From assembly GCA_022113835.1 (NCBI GenBank), contig JAILWY010000012.1:15314001-15378000 (forward strand): a stretch of 64,000 nucleotides of DNA. The letters are read 5' to 3'. Origin of the DNA: Atopsyche davidsoni (taxonomy: Eukaryota; Arthropoda; Insecta; Trichoptera; Hydrobiosidae). The translations under genes were made by a program, and so were the position numbers. The notes beneath the pieces were generated by a model. That model saw only the letters and a program-made list of their open reading frames with translations. It ran no database searches and was not told the DNA's origin. Below are positions 1 to 12,300 of this stretch, one piece after another. Position 1 is the stretch's first letter; every line of letters starts with the position of its first letter.

Positions 1-59
1 TCCGAATCAACATGCAATAACGCGAAGTTGAATTCGTAAATTACAAATGTTCTGGAATG

Positions 60-235
60 ACCCGGTACTGAAGGAGGTGATGAATGAGCGGTGCTGAAAC
101 TTCTCACGCCCATCCCTCAGCGGCCTCGCCCGCGGGACGGAGGCTGCATGCCGATCTAGATCAAGCAGAGATGGAGTAACGATTAATAAATTCTGATTCT
201 ATTACCGGGATGCAAGATGTGTGGCAAGAAACCGC
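60..235. other. GC-rich island, candidate regulatory element
   Basis: This stretch is clearly richer in G+C than the AT-rich DNA that follows and holds a CCCGCGGG palindrome at 129-136. No frame in it looks coding. It resembles the other islands in the window, which I take as candidate conserved noncoding elements. Composition is what I see; the regulatory role is inference. Confidence 0.3.
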
Positions 236-685
236 TTCGAGATTAAATATTTCTCTGCTGTAATTAATTTTCAGAACCTTCCTACGTTTCTCCGTTCATT
301 TTCTGACGTTTTTAATTATTAAAACATAAAATTTCGAACTAACTTGTCGTTTTAGTATTTTTTAATGAAGTTTGATGTTTATATTTGAAAAAGTAGGTTA
401 ATTCATTGCACTGCATTTGATGCAAGATGCATGGCAATTGATTGCGAAATCCAAAAATTTTGCATCACTTGTTAAATTTATAATATTTCAATAAAATTTT
501 TATCCTTGATGGACAAGAGATAAATAAATATTTTCTATTTGTTATTATTTGTATAAGGAAGTCATATTTGTAGAAAAAATAAAAGTTTAATTCGGTCTGC
601 ATGCTCTCCCACTCCTTGTTAAATGACAACGATAAAAATCAAAAGCACGACTGTCTAATTTGCTTTATTCTATATCCTGTTAATC
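236..685. other. AT-rich spacer, no gene seen
   Basis: Low-complexity A/T-rich sequence with short homopolymer runs and frequent stops in all frames. I see no repeat family member, RNA gene or coding signal. Confidence 0.6.
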
Positions 686-689
686 TTGT

Positions 690-905
690 TAGGCTGCAAA
701 AAGGTCCTACAAAGTAGGCTGTATGATGATGCACAGCTGTCGCGGGCAGGCCTGTCCTGCGGTGCATTTTCCCACAGGTCTTCGTTGCACTTGCCCCGAG
801 GCACAAAAAGCGCACAAATGCGATGCACCGCGGGGACTTGCACTGCCAGCGTCGCGGGACAGATCCTCGAGAAGCCGGAACAAAGTGAGGCTTTTTTCTG
901 AATCA
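690..905. other. GC-rich island with overlapping open frames
   Basis: Balanced-composition island of about 215 bp. Frames of 71-98 codons are open on both strands at once. That is expected when stop codons are rare because of composition, and none of the three peptides resembles a known family. Best read as a candidate noncoding regulatory island rather than a gene. Confidence 0.3.
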
Positions 906-2210
906 ACTCCAATGTGTCACCAGAACAATTTCCAAATGACAAAGAAGAAAAAAAACACGTTTTCAACCGATTTGCAGCGTGTTATGGATCTCGTATAATT
1001 GAACGATTTTTTATGGTCGATGGCTTTTATCTTGTCACTCATAATGATTTACTTTGATGTGAACAGCAGCAATGCGAATTGCTTAGTTTAAAAATAATTT
1101 TGATTTCATGCTCCATATTCACATTTAAAAAAATGCGTTACATGTTAGATAAATTAAACTAATAAATAAACCAAATCAATAAGAACAATTTATAATGTCA
1201 TATGTGCCTGAAAAAAATATCAAAAATACAATAAGATAGGTATCTTGGCACAATTTTTAGAAAAATCAAGGTATGGAAATTACAGTTTATTTTATTAATA
1301 AATCGTGCAGCATTCAAAATTAACATATTTTGACTTGTGTCATTATAGTGGTATAATATACTGCTTATGTATTTTTTGCATCATTGTGACATGTGTAAAC
1401 TTTATTTTATTTTCTATGTTTGACGTTCTTTATCGAAATCTACGCGTTGATATAAATAATGCATCTTTGCTTACACAGTGAAAATGTCTATATGTTCATT
1501 TTATCAATAAATCTCAAAAATATTATAATAATATAAAAACATAGTTTATACATCTGCTGGTGAAACTGATTTATTAAAAAAATGATAATAATAAAATAAT
1601 CTTCTCATGGGGTGATGCAAGTTTTCGTTTTGATATTTGTTATTAATTATATTATTTTATAGTTAAACAATGTACTACTTAATTACAAGTTTAAACGGTG
1701 GCATCTTCATACTGCAGTAATACATTAAAAAGTTGTTATTTTTAATTCATAAACATTTTATTCTGTCGAGGGAACAATAACGAGTTTCCAAAAGCCACGA
1801 TGACAATACACAACCTCATTGCCTTCCAGTCTTGAATAATACATGAATACACGATTATCCTCCTCTCATCCCGTGGAGGAGTTACTTTTGTTACAAAAAA
1901 ATAGACTTTCTGACGGCCCTATCATTTTTCCGCTTCGATTATCTAGCCATATTTTTATTGAAATAGTTGATATATTATGTTTTTACTGTATCACCTTGTT
2001 AGAAAAAGGTAAACGTCGTAATATCGATTCTTGGTCACTCTTTACAACTATATAATTAACATAAAAAATAGGTAAACTATTGCTACAACATATCTCACAA
2101 TATTGACTTGTTATAAATTTTAATTAATATAACTACCCTTTTGTTGGCTGAATCGGTTTAATATAATGTCTATATGTTTGATGCATGCGCATCGCTATCT
2201 ATAAATAAAT
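906..2210. other. AT-rich spacer, no gene seen
   Basis: A/T-rich DNA with many TAA/TAG stops. A 70-codon frame at 1843-2055 has no recognisable features and is of chance length. Nothing else identified. Confidence 0.6.
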
Positions 2211-2214
2211 ATAT

Positions 2215-4080
2215 ATTCACACACTTAACTAGTGACATTCAGTAAGGAGACACCTTATAAACCAGCTGATTAAAGCTGACAAAGGCTGTACTTTTCCTGA
2301 CACTAAATAGAAAGCTCGTTGAACTGCTTAAGTTTAAATTAGTCACGAAGATGCTAATTATTTCACGTTTCCTTTTCACTCCAAAGAGCAGGCAACTACA
2401 TAGCAGTCGTACCTCGGATGGACTCCCTGATCAGTACCCAGAGTTCTAAGAAAATACGTACATAAGTTTTGATAAATAACATCTAACTATCAGCAATATA
2501 CTAATAACAAAGCATACTCCAGCATATTTAGAAATTTTTAAAAACGCTTTGTTGGTTTCTTATATTAAGAATATACGAGTAATCCCAGTTACGTGATAAA
2601 GGCTCGATGGTGTACATAACTCGTGATTATAATCCTACAATACAAATTCATGTTAATCAATTTTTAATGTATGTACTTAAAAATAACAAAATCACTTCTA
2701 ACTTATTTCTTTCATAAACAAACAGTTAGCAAAAGTGATCGTGTAAAATCAGATATGTGAAATGTTTTTATATTCAACCAACATAAAACAGCAGCTTAAA
2801 GTAATAAGTTACCTGAACTGATCCGTTTTAGAACGGATTGGTGCACAGCAGGCTTATAGTTGGCTTCACGATACGTGAATGTAGAAAATCCAAGGCATCT
2901 TAGGACATCAGCTTACATAAATTAGATATCTAAGTATTATAATCTTACAGTTTATACCTTTGGCGTTGATGTTAATGCAGTTAATGTACACACAACCCTT
3001 TACGGTTATTAAAGATTTCATGATCCGCCGTTCTCTCTTTACGTTTATCAATTTACATGATATTTACACAGTCATACTGTTAACTTAATAACCTTTCATT
3101 ATTTCAAAAGCTTAAATATCATTTCGAGTGTTAACGCATTATTTGCCATACAATATAATTTTATTATGTAAATGATTTATTTTCAAGCTTATATTGATAT
3201 AGTTATAAAATGGGCCGTTTTTATCAATTACAGACGTTATCAGACAGTAAGGATTTTTAAAATATCCGATAAACTCCACTGCCTGACAAAAACAGTCACA
3301 ATATTAATGCATTCATAAAAATTAACAAAATGTTATAATATTTACCTCTTACACATTATTAAGTATTTTGACAAAATAAAGTCGTTGTGATTCAACATTT
3401 TATATTAACATTTGGTATCCGATCAACGCACACTATAGCACCTACCTTGATAGCATTATTCTAATGGTTGCCTCCACAAAGGAATCAATCATCGTGGCTC
3501 ATTTATCTCTTGTTTACCTGCCGGGTTATTTCAATTATTCATCGCACAATTGTTACCTTCGCCTGAGTTATTGATACGTTTCTGCAGATTGATTTGTTTC
3601 TAGAAGCCGACGACGCCTTCAATTGCAGGTTTTCAACTCAACGACTGTTCACTTAACCAAGCCTTTTCCTGACTCAAATCGTTTGAAATTTTACACTCAT
3701 AATATTCAATCGCACTTTGGAAATTAATACTTTTCTTTAATGCTTGCAATATTGACAAAACAGTACATTTATGTGTTATTTCTTGCGTGACCATTATACC
3801 CATAAAGTTAAATCATTTGTGGTTTGCTACGTTTAATGACGTAGTGTGTGACAGAAAATTTATAAAAGAATATATTTTATTAGTTTGTATGGGGCAAATC
3901 TTTTGTATCCGCATACTGCTTTGATTCTCTGTTTATCATAGACACATAAATAAATTAGGTTTTTTTATATATTTTTTACAAGTGAACAATAATTTTTGTA
4001 AACCACTTGATTTATTATTATAACCTAATTTTTCATAAACTATACACAATCATGTTACGCTATTTCTCGGTAAACGCATG
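2215..4080. other. Mixed-composition intergenic DNA
   Basis: Composition is less extreme than in the flanks. An ATCCGTT-TTAG-AACGGAT inverted repeat begins near 2821. The 3430-3670 part is more complex and holds a TTGTTTACCTG forkhead-like site near 3510. No open frame of note. Possibly one or more weakly defined regulatory elements. Confidence 0.3.
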
Positions 4081-4370
4081 GCCCTTAGCCCTTGTCTGTG
4101 CACACAGCACTCAAAAGCATTAGGAATGACATCACTTGGATATCTGCGAGTATTGACGTTTCACAAATGAATGGACTGGCGTGTGATATTCCAGGAAGTA
4201 ACAGGATCGATGTTACAATACCGACACGTACCAATGTACTCACAGCGTTCTCATTCCTAATTAAGGCGATTCAATCTTGACCTGACATGACCGCTAGACT
4301 CATGTTCAACATCTTGCTGTGATTGCATTATTCAACGACATGAAGAACCCGAACTCTGTGGTCCACCTAT
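4081..4370. promoter_or_regulatory. Candidate element with inverted TTAGGAATGA pair
   Basis: An exact 10-base inverted pair, TTAGGAATGA near 4120-4129 and TCATTCCTAA at 4251-4260, brackets about 120 bp of balanced-composition DNA. The GGAATG core matches the TEAD/Scalloped binding motif (established for that family). A 62-codon frame here (4092-4280) shows no protein features. Regulatory function is inferred. Confidence 0.25.
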
Positions 4371-4800
4371 CTAAGAGTGTTTGTCAAATTAGCAAAGTAA
4401 ACTTCGTGTTCAAGCGTTCGATGAATTTAAAAAAAAATTAAATATCCAAAATGTTGCTTGTGGACTTTAGGATATTATACGCGTTGATCTCAACTGCGTA
4501 TTGTCGAACGTTTTATGTACAAGCGTATATGTAAAACAAAGATGCCTGTGTTTTGCTTGGTTGATATGTTTTATATATTTATATAATGAACACCTTGGCT
4601 TTTATACACGTGTGTGTGCTATGAAAGATTTGAGTTCATAACTCTTGAGCTTCGTTTTGAAATGCACCCAGAACTTACTACCTCGCAGCTTAAATCACTA
4701 CCTGTTGTATTTGATAACCAATAAAGTCTCGGCATGCCTTTATGGGTTTATAAGCTTGCTGTTTTTAAGCACAGAAGCTTTACGGCTCATGACTAAACAT
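4371..4800. other. Spacer, no gene seen
   Basis: Moderately AT-rich sequence without an open frame, repeat copy or RNA gene that I can identify. Confidence 0.55.
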
Positions 4801-4809
4801 TTATAAAAA

Positions 4810-5010
4810 AAGCTCCGGCCGCTTAGATCCCTGGATCTAGATCCCAGCGGGAACCTGATAGGCACTGACTCACCTGGGCAGGTATGGAGTTACGGTAGCG
4901 ACGTGGCTCATAAACTTAGATGCTAGCAGATAACGTCTTGTAATGATAACTAACGAGATGGATCACCTGTCCGTCGTGAGCAAGCGTGGGGCGCAGTACC
5001 TAGAATCCAT
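4810..5010. other. GC-rich island
   Basis: Balanced-composition island containing a near-palindrome around GATCCCTGGATCTAGATCCC. No frame is coding-like and no RNA polymerase III boxes are visible. Candidate noncoding regulatory element. Confidence 0.3.
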
Positions 5011-5980
5011 TAGGATTTATTTTAGTTTCATATATTATTAATATCTTATTATTTGAGTCAGTGTTTTTTTTTTCTAGGGTAATTTTGCGATATAATCTTT
5101 TTCGTATTTGTATTTAATGCTGTTGAAACAGCTCATAGTATTTTTTTTTTTCATGGATATTAATTATATTACAGATATGCCTCTTAAGAGTGGAATAATA
5201 ACAAAATGTGTCATTGACTGCCTGAGACATGACATCCGGATGCCAGTGTAAAATACGTCATTTATAACAATAAATAAACCTATATTAGTTACTATAAAAA
5301 CTATATGCTTTTAAAAATATAATTTATTAGTATTTGTGTTAATTAATTAATGGATTGTGCGTCCATTAGATTTTTTTTATTTTCTATTTATTCATTTTCT
5401 AGTATTGTCAGTTTTTTTTCAAATTGAACTTTTAACGCTAAGTTTCAAAGGATCAAAAATACATTATATGCGATATATTAAAAAATATACTCAAATAGTA
5501 TATTTATATTTAATAAATATATATGAAAACGAAGGCATGTTCTATAATATGTTTTTTTTTAGTTAATAACTGATTTTGAATATTGTCAATTTTTATTAAA
5601 AATAATAACAATGCTGCTACTTTTTTAAAATATTATTATTTTCATAAAAATATTTTGTTTATTTGATAAGCACATTTTATTAAATCTTGTTGATTTTTTT
5701 TAAATTTAAAACCGCATGCTTATTAATAAACAAAAGTTAATGGTGATTCTGTTTTGAGCTAAAATAACTCGAGCGAAAAATCAATTCAGGCCTTTAAAGT
5801 TACTTCAAAACATGAACACTTAAATAACAGCTAAAAAATATTAAAATAATATTCTTACTACTTATATTTATACTTTGTGGTGGTTTTTAGAGTATCGCAG
5901 TTACTATCAACTGCGGCAAATCTTCGGCTTTGATTTTTTGCGACCTCTTGAACGATTATCATATTGTGGTTTTTATACAA
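5011..5980. other. AT-rich spacer, no gene seen
   Basis: Very A/T-rich with poly-T runs. The 69-codon frame at 5357-5566 is almost all Phe, Leu, Ile, Tyr, Lys and Asn, as expected from translated A/T-rich noise. Confidence 0.6.
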
Positions 5981-5984
5981 TCTT

Positions 5985-6200
5985 TTAAATGGATTTCCCA
6001 GCCGCTAACCAGCGCGGACCTGCTAAACGCTCCGTTCACAATGGCCGCAGTAATGCGCCGGGTATTTGTCATCTAATTTCGGATTTGGATTCAGAGGTCC
6101 CGCGTGTGCCTCCGCTACTCTGATTGGGCGATCGATATCGCGCTCTTCGAGCTGCCTGCACAAGCTGCGGCACAACCAACAACAGAACGGCGAGCTAGTC
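5985..6200 (+). other. GC island with a 44-codon frame
   Basis: A sharp GC-rich island carries an ATG at 5989 opening a 44-residue frame to a TGA at 6121-6123. The peptide begins MDFPAANQRGPAKRS and ends RVPPLL. It has no domain I recognise. It lies about 400 bp upstream of the hammerhead-bearing fragment at 6535, so it could belong to the leader of the same mobile element, but nothing ties them directly. A chance frame in a GC island is equally likely. Confidence 0.2.
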
Positions 6201-6250
6201 TAGTAGTGGCTTTTTTGCGTTTTTTTTTTTTTTAATAAATCTTGATGATA

Positions 6251-6385
6251 ATGGCTAATAACCGTTTAACGGTTAACGATTTTGTTAAAGCTTATTTTCG
6301 AGAGCCGGTAAACATTCGTGAATATACATTTTTTAAGTTTTATATTCTTTTGATCGAAAAAAATAATATAAATGTATATTTTTGA
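6251..6385 (+). other. Unrecognised 44-codon frame
   Basis: ATG at 6251 opens 44 codons ending in TGA at 6383-6385. The peptide starts MANNRLTVNDFVKAYF, has mixed charged and aromatic residues, and looks less like translated A/T noise than its neighbours. The start contains the near-palindrome AACCGTTTAACGGTT. No family is recognised. It may be unrelated coding-like noise or part of a degraded mobile element whose ribozyme lies at 6535. Confidence 0.15.
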
Positions 6386-6534
6386 TTGTTAATCTTTACT
6401 CTAATTTTTATTTTAAACTATAAACACTATTACACTACACATTGTATAACCCTCAACTAATTTTGTCAAATTTTTATTGTTACCTGTTAATTGTATTTAA
6501 GCATATGTTATTTGTACATTTTGCTAGTTTAGTT

Positions 6535-6581
6535 ATGCATCTGATGATGACCTAGTCTATTTGGTCGAAACTAGTCATGCA
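6535..6581 (+). ncRNA. Type I hammerhead ribozyme-like motif
   Basis: The elements of a minimal type I hammerhead occur in order. Stem I 5' strand TGCAT (6536-6540) can pair with ATGCA (6577-6581). The core CTGATGA is exact (6541-6547). Stem II is GACC (6549-6552) with GGTC (6563-6566). GAAA is exact (6567-6570). Stem III is a single C-G pair closing a TA loop, followed by the canonical cleavage triplet GTC (6574-6576). The one irregularity is an unpaired U at 6548 between core and stem II. Hammerheads with this very short stem III are established in Penelope-like elements. Activity is not shown by sequence; short stem III forms often need dimers. Confidence 0.65.
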
Positions 6582-6724
6582 AATATATATATAATAAACT
6601 CAAAGTGAAGACAAAATACAAAGTTACTTTTATCATTATAATAATGGATCTTCACCAATCAAATGCCTTGTCCCTCAACAAGAATATAAATATAGACAAA
6701 ATTAAAAGACTCAAGAGCGAGTGA
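6535..6724 (+). mobile_element. Penelope-like element 5' fragment
   Basis: About 60 bp after the hammerhead an ATG at 6644 opens a 26-codon frame beginning MDLHQSNALSLNKNI and ending at TGA 6722-6724. The other ribozyme-like repeats in this window (14.2, 14.9, 17.3 and 53.3 kb) show a similar layout, with a peptide beginning MEFHQVLSVKNIEF. The shared M-[DE]-[LF]-H-Q start suggests the 5' ends of related Penelope-like retroelements, which are known to carry hammerheads in their terminal repeats. No reverse transcriptase or GIY-YIG coding follows, so this is a truncated remnant. Assignment is by motif and layout only. Confidence 0.5.
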
Positions 6725-9105
6725 GAGCTCTTCAAACCGGTTCATAAATGAGCAATGTATATTGGATACTTTTATCAATTTTAAATGCAATATACAATGT
6801 AATCTAAACAACCTCTAAAAAGTTCCTTTTATATGTATTCCACCTGAAAAATCCAATCATTGTAAAATCTTTACGATTTTTTTTCTCTAAATTCCGTTGC
6901 ATCTATGTACTTACTGTTTAACCTCTATCATTCTCATACGCCAGTTACAGCTTAGGTGATTTTTTGATTAATTTATTCAATGCTTTTATTTAAAATAAAA
7001 ATTATGTATAGTATGTATCTCTCATAAAATACCAATTGAAAATGATGTTCAAAAATATTAGACAGTGACACATTTACGTATGGTTTGATCAGTTTTGAAA
7101 CTATCTTGCATGGCGATGGAAGAGATACTTGGTTAAACTATTGCGAAACCGGTAAATTTTTCAAATAAATAAGCACGTATAGTCTTTTTAATTTAGATAA
7201 AATTTTAATTATGATATAGAGGACTTTGTCACATTGTAAGGCTTTTCTAGTTATTCATATTGATTGTGTAAGCTGTTGAAGTTGTAAAATATTCGAGTAT
7301 CTAGAAAAGATACAAAAAATAGCAATAAAATATTTGTTTTGGAGAATCAAGTAAGTTTTCTTATAAAGATAGCTGCCAAGATAGACTACGTGTACTTTAT
7401 AAAAATCTATGAAACATTCATAACTTATAAATATATTTTATTTAGCTGTATTCACTTTGGTTTCTAAACAAATTATTTAATATATGAATTATTGAAATTT
7501 ATTATAGAATGCGTAGCCATTAATATTTATCGGCCTCGGAGTTTGGGAAACGCCATAAAATTTAAATAAGTAAAGCAAAAAGATGACTTTTCTCACATAC
7601 ATTAAGCAAGTGTATCATTTGACTTTTTACCCAACATCGTCGAATTAACATAAAACTATAAATGCATTTAATATGGAGGTTTTCGCATTAATTTAAGAGT
7701 TTGATAATTACATATTTAAATTTTTCCATAATATGTATTTAAATGCAGTGTTTTTAATAAAAAATCTGGATTATCGGTTGGCCCACTGCAAAAAATCTAA
7801 ATATTTTAGAGGCTAACACGTTGCAATTAAATGTTTCCACTCTTCTTTATCCACGTCAGTGTGTTTTTATTATAAATAACATTTCCTGAGCTATTTTCGT
7901 AAATGACAGGTTTGTTTTAAGCCTGAGAAAATCTCTACTATTGAAATTTTTACCATAAATAAGCCTAAAGTATTAATATTTATTCAAAAATTGACAAGTA
8001 AATTTTGCTTGAATTAAGAAATTACCGACAAATTACCATTTAAAATATTATTAACAAATACATTATTAGCTTTTTGTACCGTCAACGTAATGTTATTTTT
8101 ATTTTTATATCAACCACTTTGCTTGCAAATTTAAAGCAATCAAATCGTTTCAATCAGTGAATTTATTTGAATTTATGTTTTAAATAAACGCACTTCAGTA
8201 TATACAGAGTGATTTGAATGACTAGAAATGAATTTTAACAGAAACGTAAAATTAGTAAAATTTGTTTTTTTTAATAAAATTTATGGTTTATTTGCATTCA
8301 ACCTCACTTGATAAACATGTTACAACATTATTCTTATAATATTATATTTTTAGAAGCCAAGCTAAAAAACGGGTCCTAAAATATTCGTTAGCTTTGATTT
8401 GCTTGTTCGTTTTACTATAAATGTTTTATTCAAATATTAAAGTAATGCCTATTATAATATATTCCATTAAAATATATCCATGAAATATTTTAGACACATG
8501 TTTTAACGTTAATAATACATAAGGAAATATTAAAATAAATAAAAATATAAAATGTATGAAACACTATTAGAAGTTAAAATATTGAAGATTTTATCTGTCA
8601 AAGCATCGGGCATAACATTTTTTTATATTTATTTTTTTAATTTAAATTAATTATTATAAATAGATAATAGAGTACTTAAATTATTTTAATTTGAACTGAA
8701 CAACGTGTTTCACTATTCTGCTACTTAAAAAAATACCAAGGATACGAAATATTAAGTCATCTCACGCGAAACTAACTTTCTTAATGCAGTGAACGTCTCT
8801 GTCGTTTAATTTATTTTATTATTATATTTGATACGTTGTTTGATTCTGTAAAAGTTTAATATGTAATAAAATAATACAAAACTAATTTATTTCGTATAAA
8901 ATATATAGAAACGATTCAATGCATAATTAAATGTATGAATATCAATTTACATATGCTTTTTCAAACAAGATGCATCAAACCGCGTATATTAATATCTGGT
9001 GAGATTATTTATTCTTCATTTACAAGCAAAAAGGCAAATGATTATATTTACATAATATTTTACACAAAATATTTAAAACTTTTTGTTTATTTTCCCTCGT
9101 TTAAA
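6725..9105. other. AT-rich desert, no gene seen
   Basis: Continuous A/T-rich sequence. I checked for coding frames, tRNA boxes and copies of the repeat families described elsewhere in the window and found none. Confidence 0.6.
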
Positions 9106-9109
9106 TTGT

Positions 9110-9330
9110 AGCTTTTGCGTGATGCGATATTTCGGTGGGAAGGTGTCGATGTATTTATTGGCAGTCGTCTCCAAGTGGGTTAGAATTAGAAAGTTTCCGT
9201 GCAAACTGAGACGTCTTCGAGCAGATCATATAAATCCAACAATCCTCAAAGTCTAAACACCTGCTTTAAAATCACTATTACGGCTGCGTGTTTGCATAAA
9301 GCGAGATTTATTATGCTCTCTCGGTGATAT
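9110..9330. other. Balanced-composition island
   Basis: A 220 bp island between AT-rich flanks with no open frame of interest. Candidate conserved noncoding element; no specific motif stands out beyond short A/T-core homeodomain-like words. Confidence 0.25.
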
Positions 9331-11205
9331 GTTAAAAATTCATTTTGTTTTTTATACTTTTGAACATAAATTAATACGTTAAGTTTTTGTGTTAATAAAT
9401 GACCATAAAATTTTTACTTAAAAATATACAAAGGCCCCTTGATTGATTTGGAGAAAATAAATCATCACCATATATTTTATTGAATTGCATATTTTCGGTT
9501 GATCTGAATTTTCAACGAAAAGTTAAACAACTTTTGTGGTTGTTGACTAAATGATATTATATTTATTTTTTATGTGCATTTATTTAAATGAAAAATAAAA
9601 TTTACCCTATAAGCCAAGCAGTTCTAATAAATTTTAGTTTTAATAGCGGCTATTTTTATTGATTTTGTGATTGATGATTCAGTGATCTTTATTAATTTTC
9701 CACGCTTAAAACGTTCAGCTATAAACAAAGCTATATAATCATTTAAAAAAACCTGAGCTACTGTACCGCTTTGATAACATTGTTGCTTTCTAAACAGAGA
9801 TTTTGCATAACACGGTAATTTCCAAACATAGACTGCTTGCAGAGTTGTTTTTACCAAGGATATTTAAGTGCAAACTGTATAAATTCCAAGCGTGTAAAGA
9901 AGCATACCAATTAGACAGTATCTCTCACCGCGTACATCATAAATTGATTTATTACGAAACAATTTTTATAAAAATTCTTCGGCTTTAGCCATGGCCACAA
10001 TCGAGTGGCTGGCCAAACATTAAATTTTTTTTTACAAATAATTATCTCGAAGACATTTTTGTGAGATTGATTTCTTACTTTCACGTTTCGTCTTCCATGT
10101 GTAAGAGTGGAAAATTACTGACAGCATTTTTGACGTTTTTGTATTTTGGCTCCTCTGTCCAGTTGCGTATTCGGATATTTTCTCTGAAAGAATTTAATAA
10201 TTGCGTGAATGGTGCGGCGCAGAATCTGATTACCGGATTCGCCGCCTTTGTACATTTTAAAGTCTACTCGATTGAGAGCAAATTGTCAATTAGACCACTG
10301 CGAGGATGCTACTTGTGTCGCGATGAGAAAAAAAATTGGGTGAAACTGTAACCAGATGTGACCTACATGTAGCAATATGTAAGTGTAAGCATTGCAATTA
10401 TTTCAGTGTTATATAAAATTTAATGTTTTACATAAATTTAAAATGCAATACTCATATGTGGCGATTTGCAAATTATATAATATTTTAACATGATTAACGA
10501 AACAGTCATCAGATAAAATTCTTTTTTTTATTTTAACGTAATATTGCCTCAAAAATAAAAGACGATTCAAACCCTAAATTGCATGACAGATATGAAGATT
10601 TCTACCAACCACAAGACGGTAGTAAATATAATATAAAATGTAAAGTGATTGAAATAAATTTACTATGGTCGCTGGGTAAATATTTCACCGAGCAATGCAC
10701 GTATCACGCAAAAGGCTTTAACTGCTTAAATTTATAGCAACGTAGCCTATAACCCTAGCAATAGAACCGGAAATCAAACAGAAAATGGCCAATAGCTTTT
10801 TCTTTTGTATTACATTCTTAAGCATAACTATAAAAATAAAAGAACGTTCTAGGCTACTAAACATCTTTTGAACTAAACCGTTACCAGTCCCTCGATTACC
10901 ATTTGCATTTCTTATTGTGTAAGCTGCTATAATTAAAAAAAAACATATGAGAAGATGTTTTTATTGGACTTTGTCTACCGTTGTCTCCAAAAAAAAAATC
11001 TGACCCATACAAATAGTTTTGAAGCTCATGACTTGTAAAATTTAAGCGAGAATATATGTAATACCGTTTCAGTGAAGAGTTGCTGTGTCGAATTGATTTT
11101 GTTTTTTGAGAGCTGAGCTGTTTGAAGTATAGACTCTTCTGTCATATTTGTCTTCAGGGATTTGAAAACTTCAAGCAGCTAAACATCTACGGTACATAAT
11201 CAACT
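9331..11205. other. Mostly AT-rich spacer with weak islands
   Basis: Holds two less AT-rich patches, about 9640-9900 and 10060-10350, each open in one or two frames (77 and 96 codons) without any recognisable domain. The rest is A/T-rich. No gene, RNA gene or repeat copy supported. Confidence 0.45.
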
Positions 11206-11209
11206 CATT

Positions 11210-11475
11210 ACAACGGCCGCCAAAACCTTCGGGCATCCAGTTGCTGTATCGTACAAAGGGTCCAAATAAATTTAATATATCAAATTCGAAAAAGCATATT
11301 GCGACATATTTCGATTGGGTGCGATCTTATCTGACTTGGCCTCGAAAAAGCCTCCGAACAATATGGATTACGTCCGCCGGCCGCACGACTCGGGTGCCGT
11401 TCATCTTATCGCCGTCCTCGCGAGTAAGTGCATTGCACGGCCGTCTGCATCACCAGAAGTGTAGCCGAGTCATTA
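11210..11475. other. GC-rich island
   Basis: CpG-containing island. An 89-codon frame overlaps it (11241-11510) but the peptide is unlike any family I know and runs into A/T-rich sequence at its end. Candidate regulatory element. Confidence 0.25.
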
Positions 11476-11839
11476 CAATATATAATATAATACATATTAC
11501 TACTAATTAAAAAAAAAAAAACATCATATTACACTTATTTACATATAACAAGTGTTAACTTTTGGTTTTGATTCAATCCATACCCGAAAGGCAAACAAGC
11601 TTATCAATGAACGAAAAGTCTATAACTACATTTCTTACTAAGAGTAGGAACATGCAAAAGCTATTGTTGATATTTGTGATACATTTTCATTTATAGAAAA
11701 TAAAATGAAAAAAAAAAACATAGCTACTATCTTAAATTACTCAAATATCTGAATAACAGTTTTTAGGCTTTCTATGTAACTCCGCGTAAAAAATATCACT
11801 GTGGGATAAAAAAAATCAATTAATCGAATTTCCCTAGTT

Positions 11840-12040
11840 ATGCATGAATGCACTTGTCGCATAATTCAGCCCGCCCGTTTACAATTTAATTTTGTTATCG
11901 TACGTGCTTATCGGGTATTGAACTCATTATAATCCGGTAAATATAAATGTTCCGTTACTCGATAAAGATAACAGACATAATCGATTCGGTAGATCTCATC
12001 GGTCATTTAATTAATTACGCATTTATGATTGCGCGTGTGT
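11840..12040. promoter_or_regulatory. Homeodomain-motif cluster
   Basis: Within about 200 bp lie TAATCC (11930-11935, Bicoid/Otx type), the overlapping TTTAATTAATTA (12006-12017, Antp-class cores) and TTTATGA (12022-12028, Caudal/Abd-B type). Composition is more balanced than in the flanks. The motif matches are direct; enhancer activity is inferred and such A/T-rich words also arise by chance. Confidence 0.25.
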
Positions 12041-12139
12041 GTAGGTATTGATTTATGTATATCTCTTTGATCTCCTTAAAATTCGAGTTTCACCCTGTTG
12101 TGTCAGTAAAAACATGAAGTAATTGGTACATCATTAAAA

Positions 12140-12300
12140 TTTAAATGCCGTGTTGGACAATGTCGAGTCCCGGCCGGATGACGACAGTGCGTCCTGCAAA
12201 TGTTACCACGCGACAAGCTAGTTGGGAGTAAGTGTAGGCTGTAGGGGGTAGCGATCGAACAGGCTACTTCACAATCAACGAGACTTCAGAGGTGCCAACA
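12140..12300. other. GC-rich island
   Basis: Short GC-rich island containing GTCCCGGCCGGATGACGAC and a CpG cluster. No coding frame. Candidate conserved noncoding element. Confidence 0.25.
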
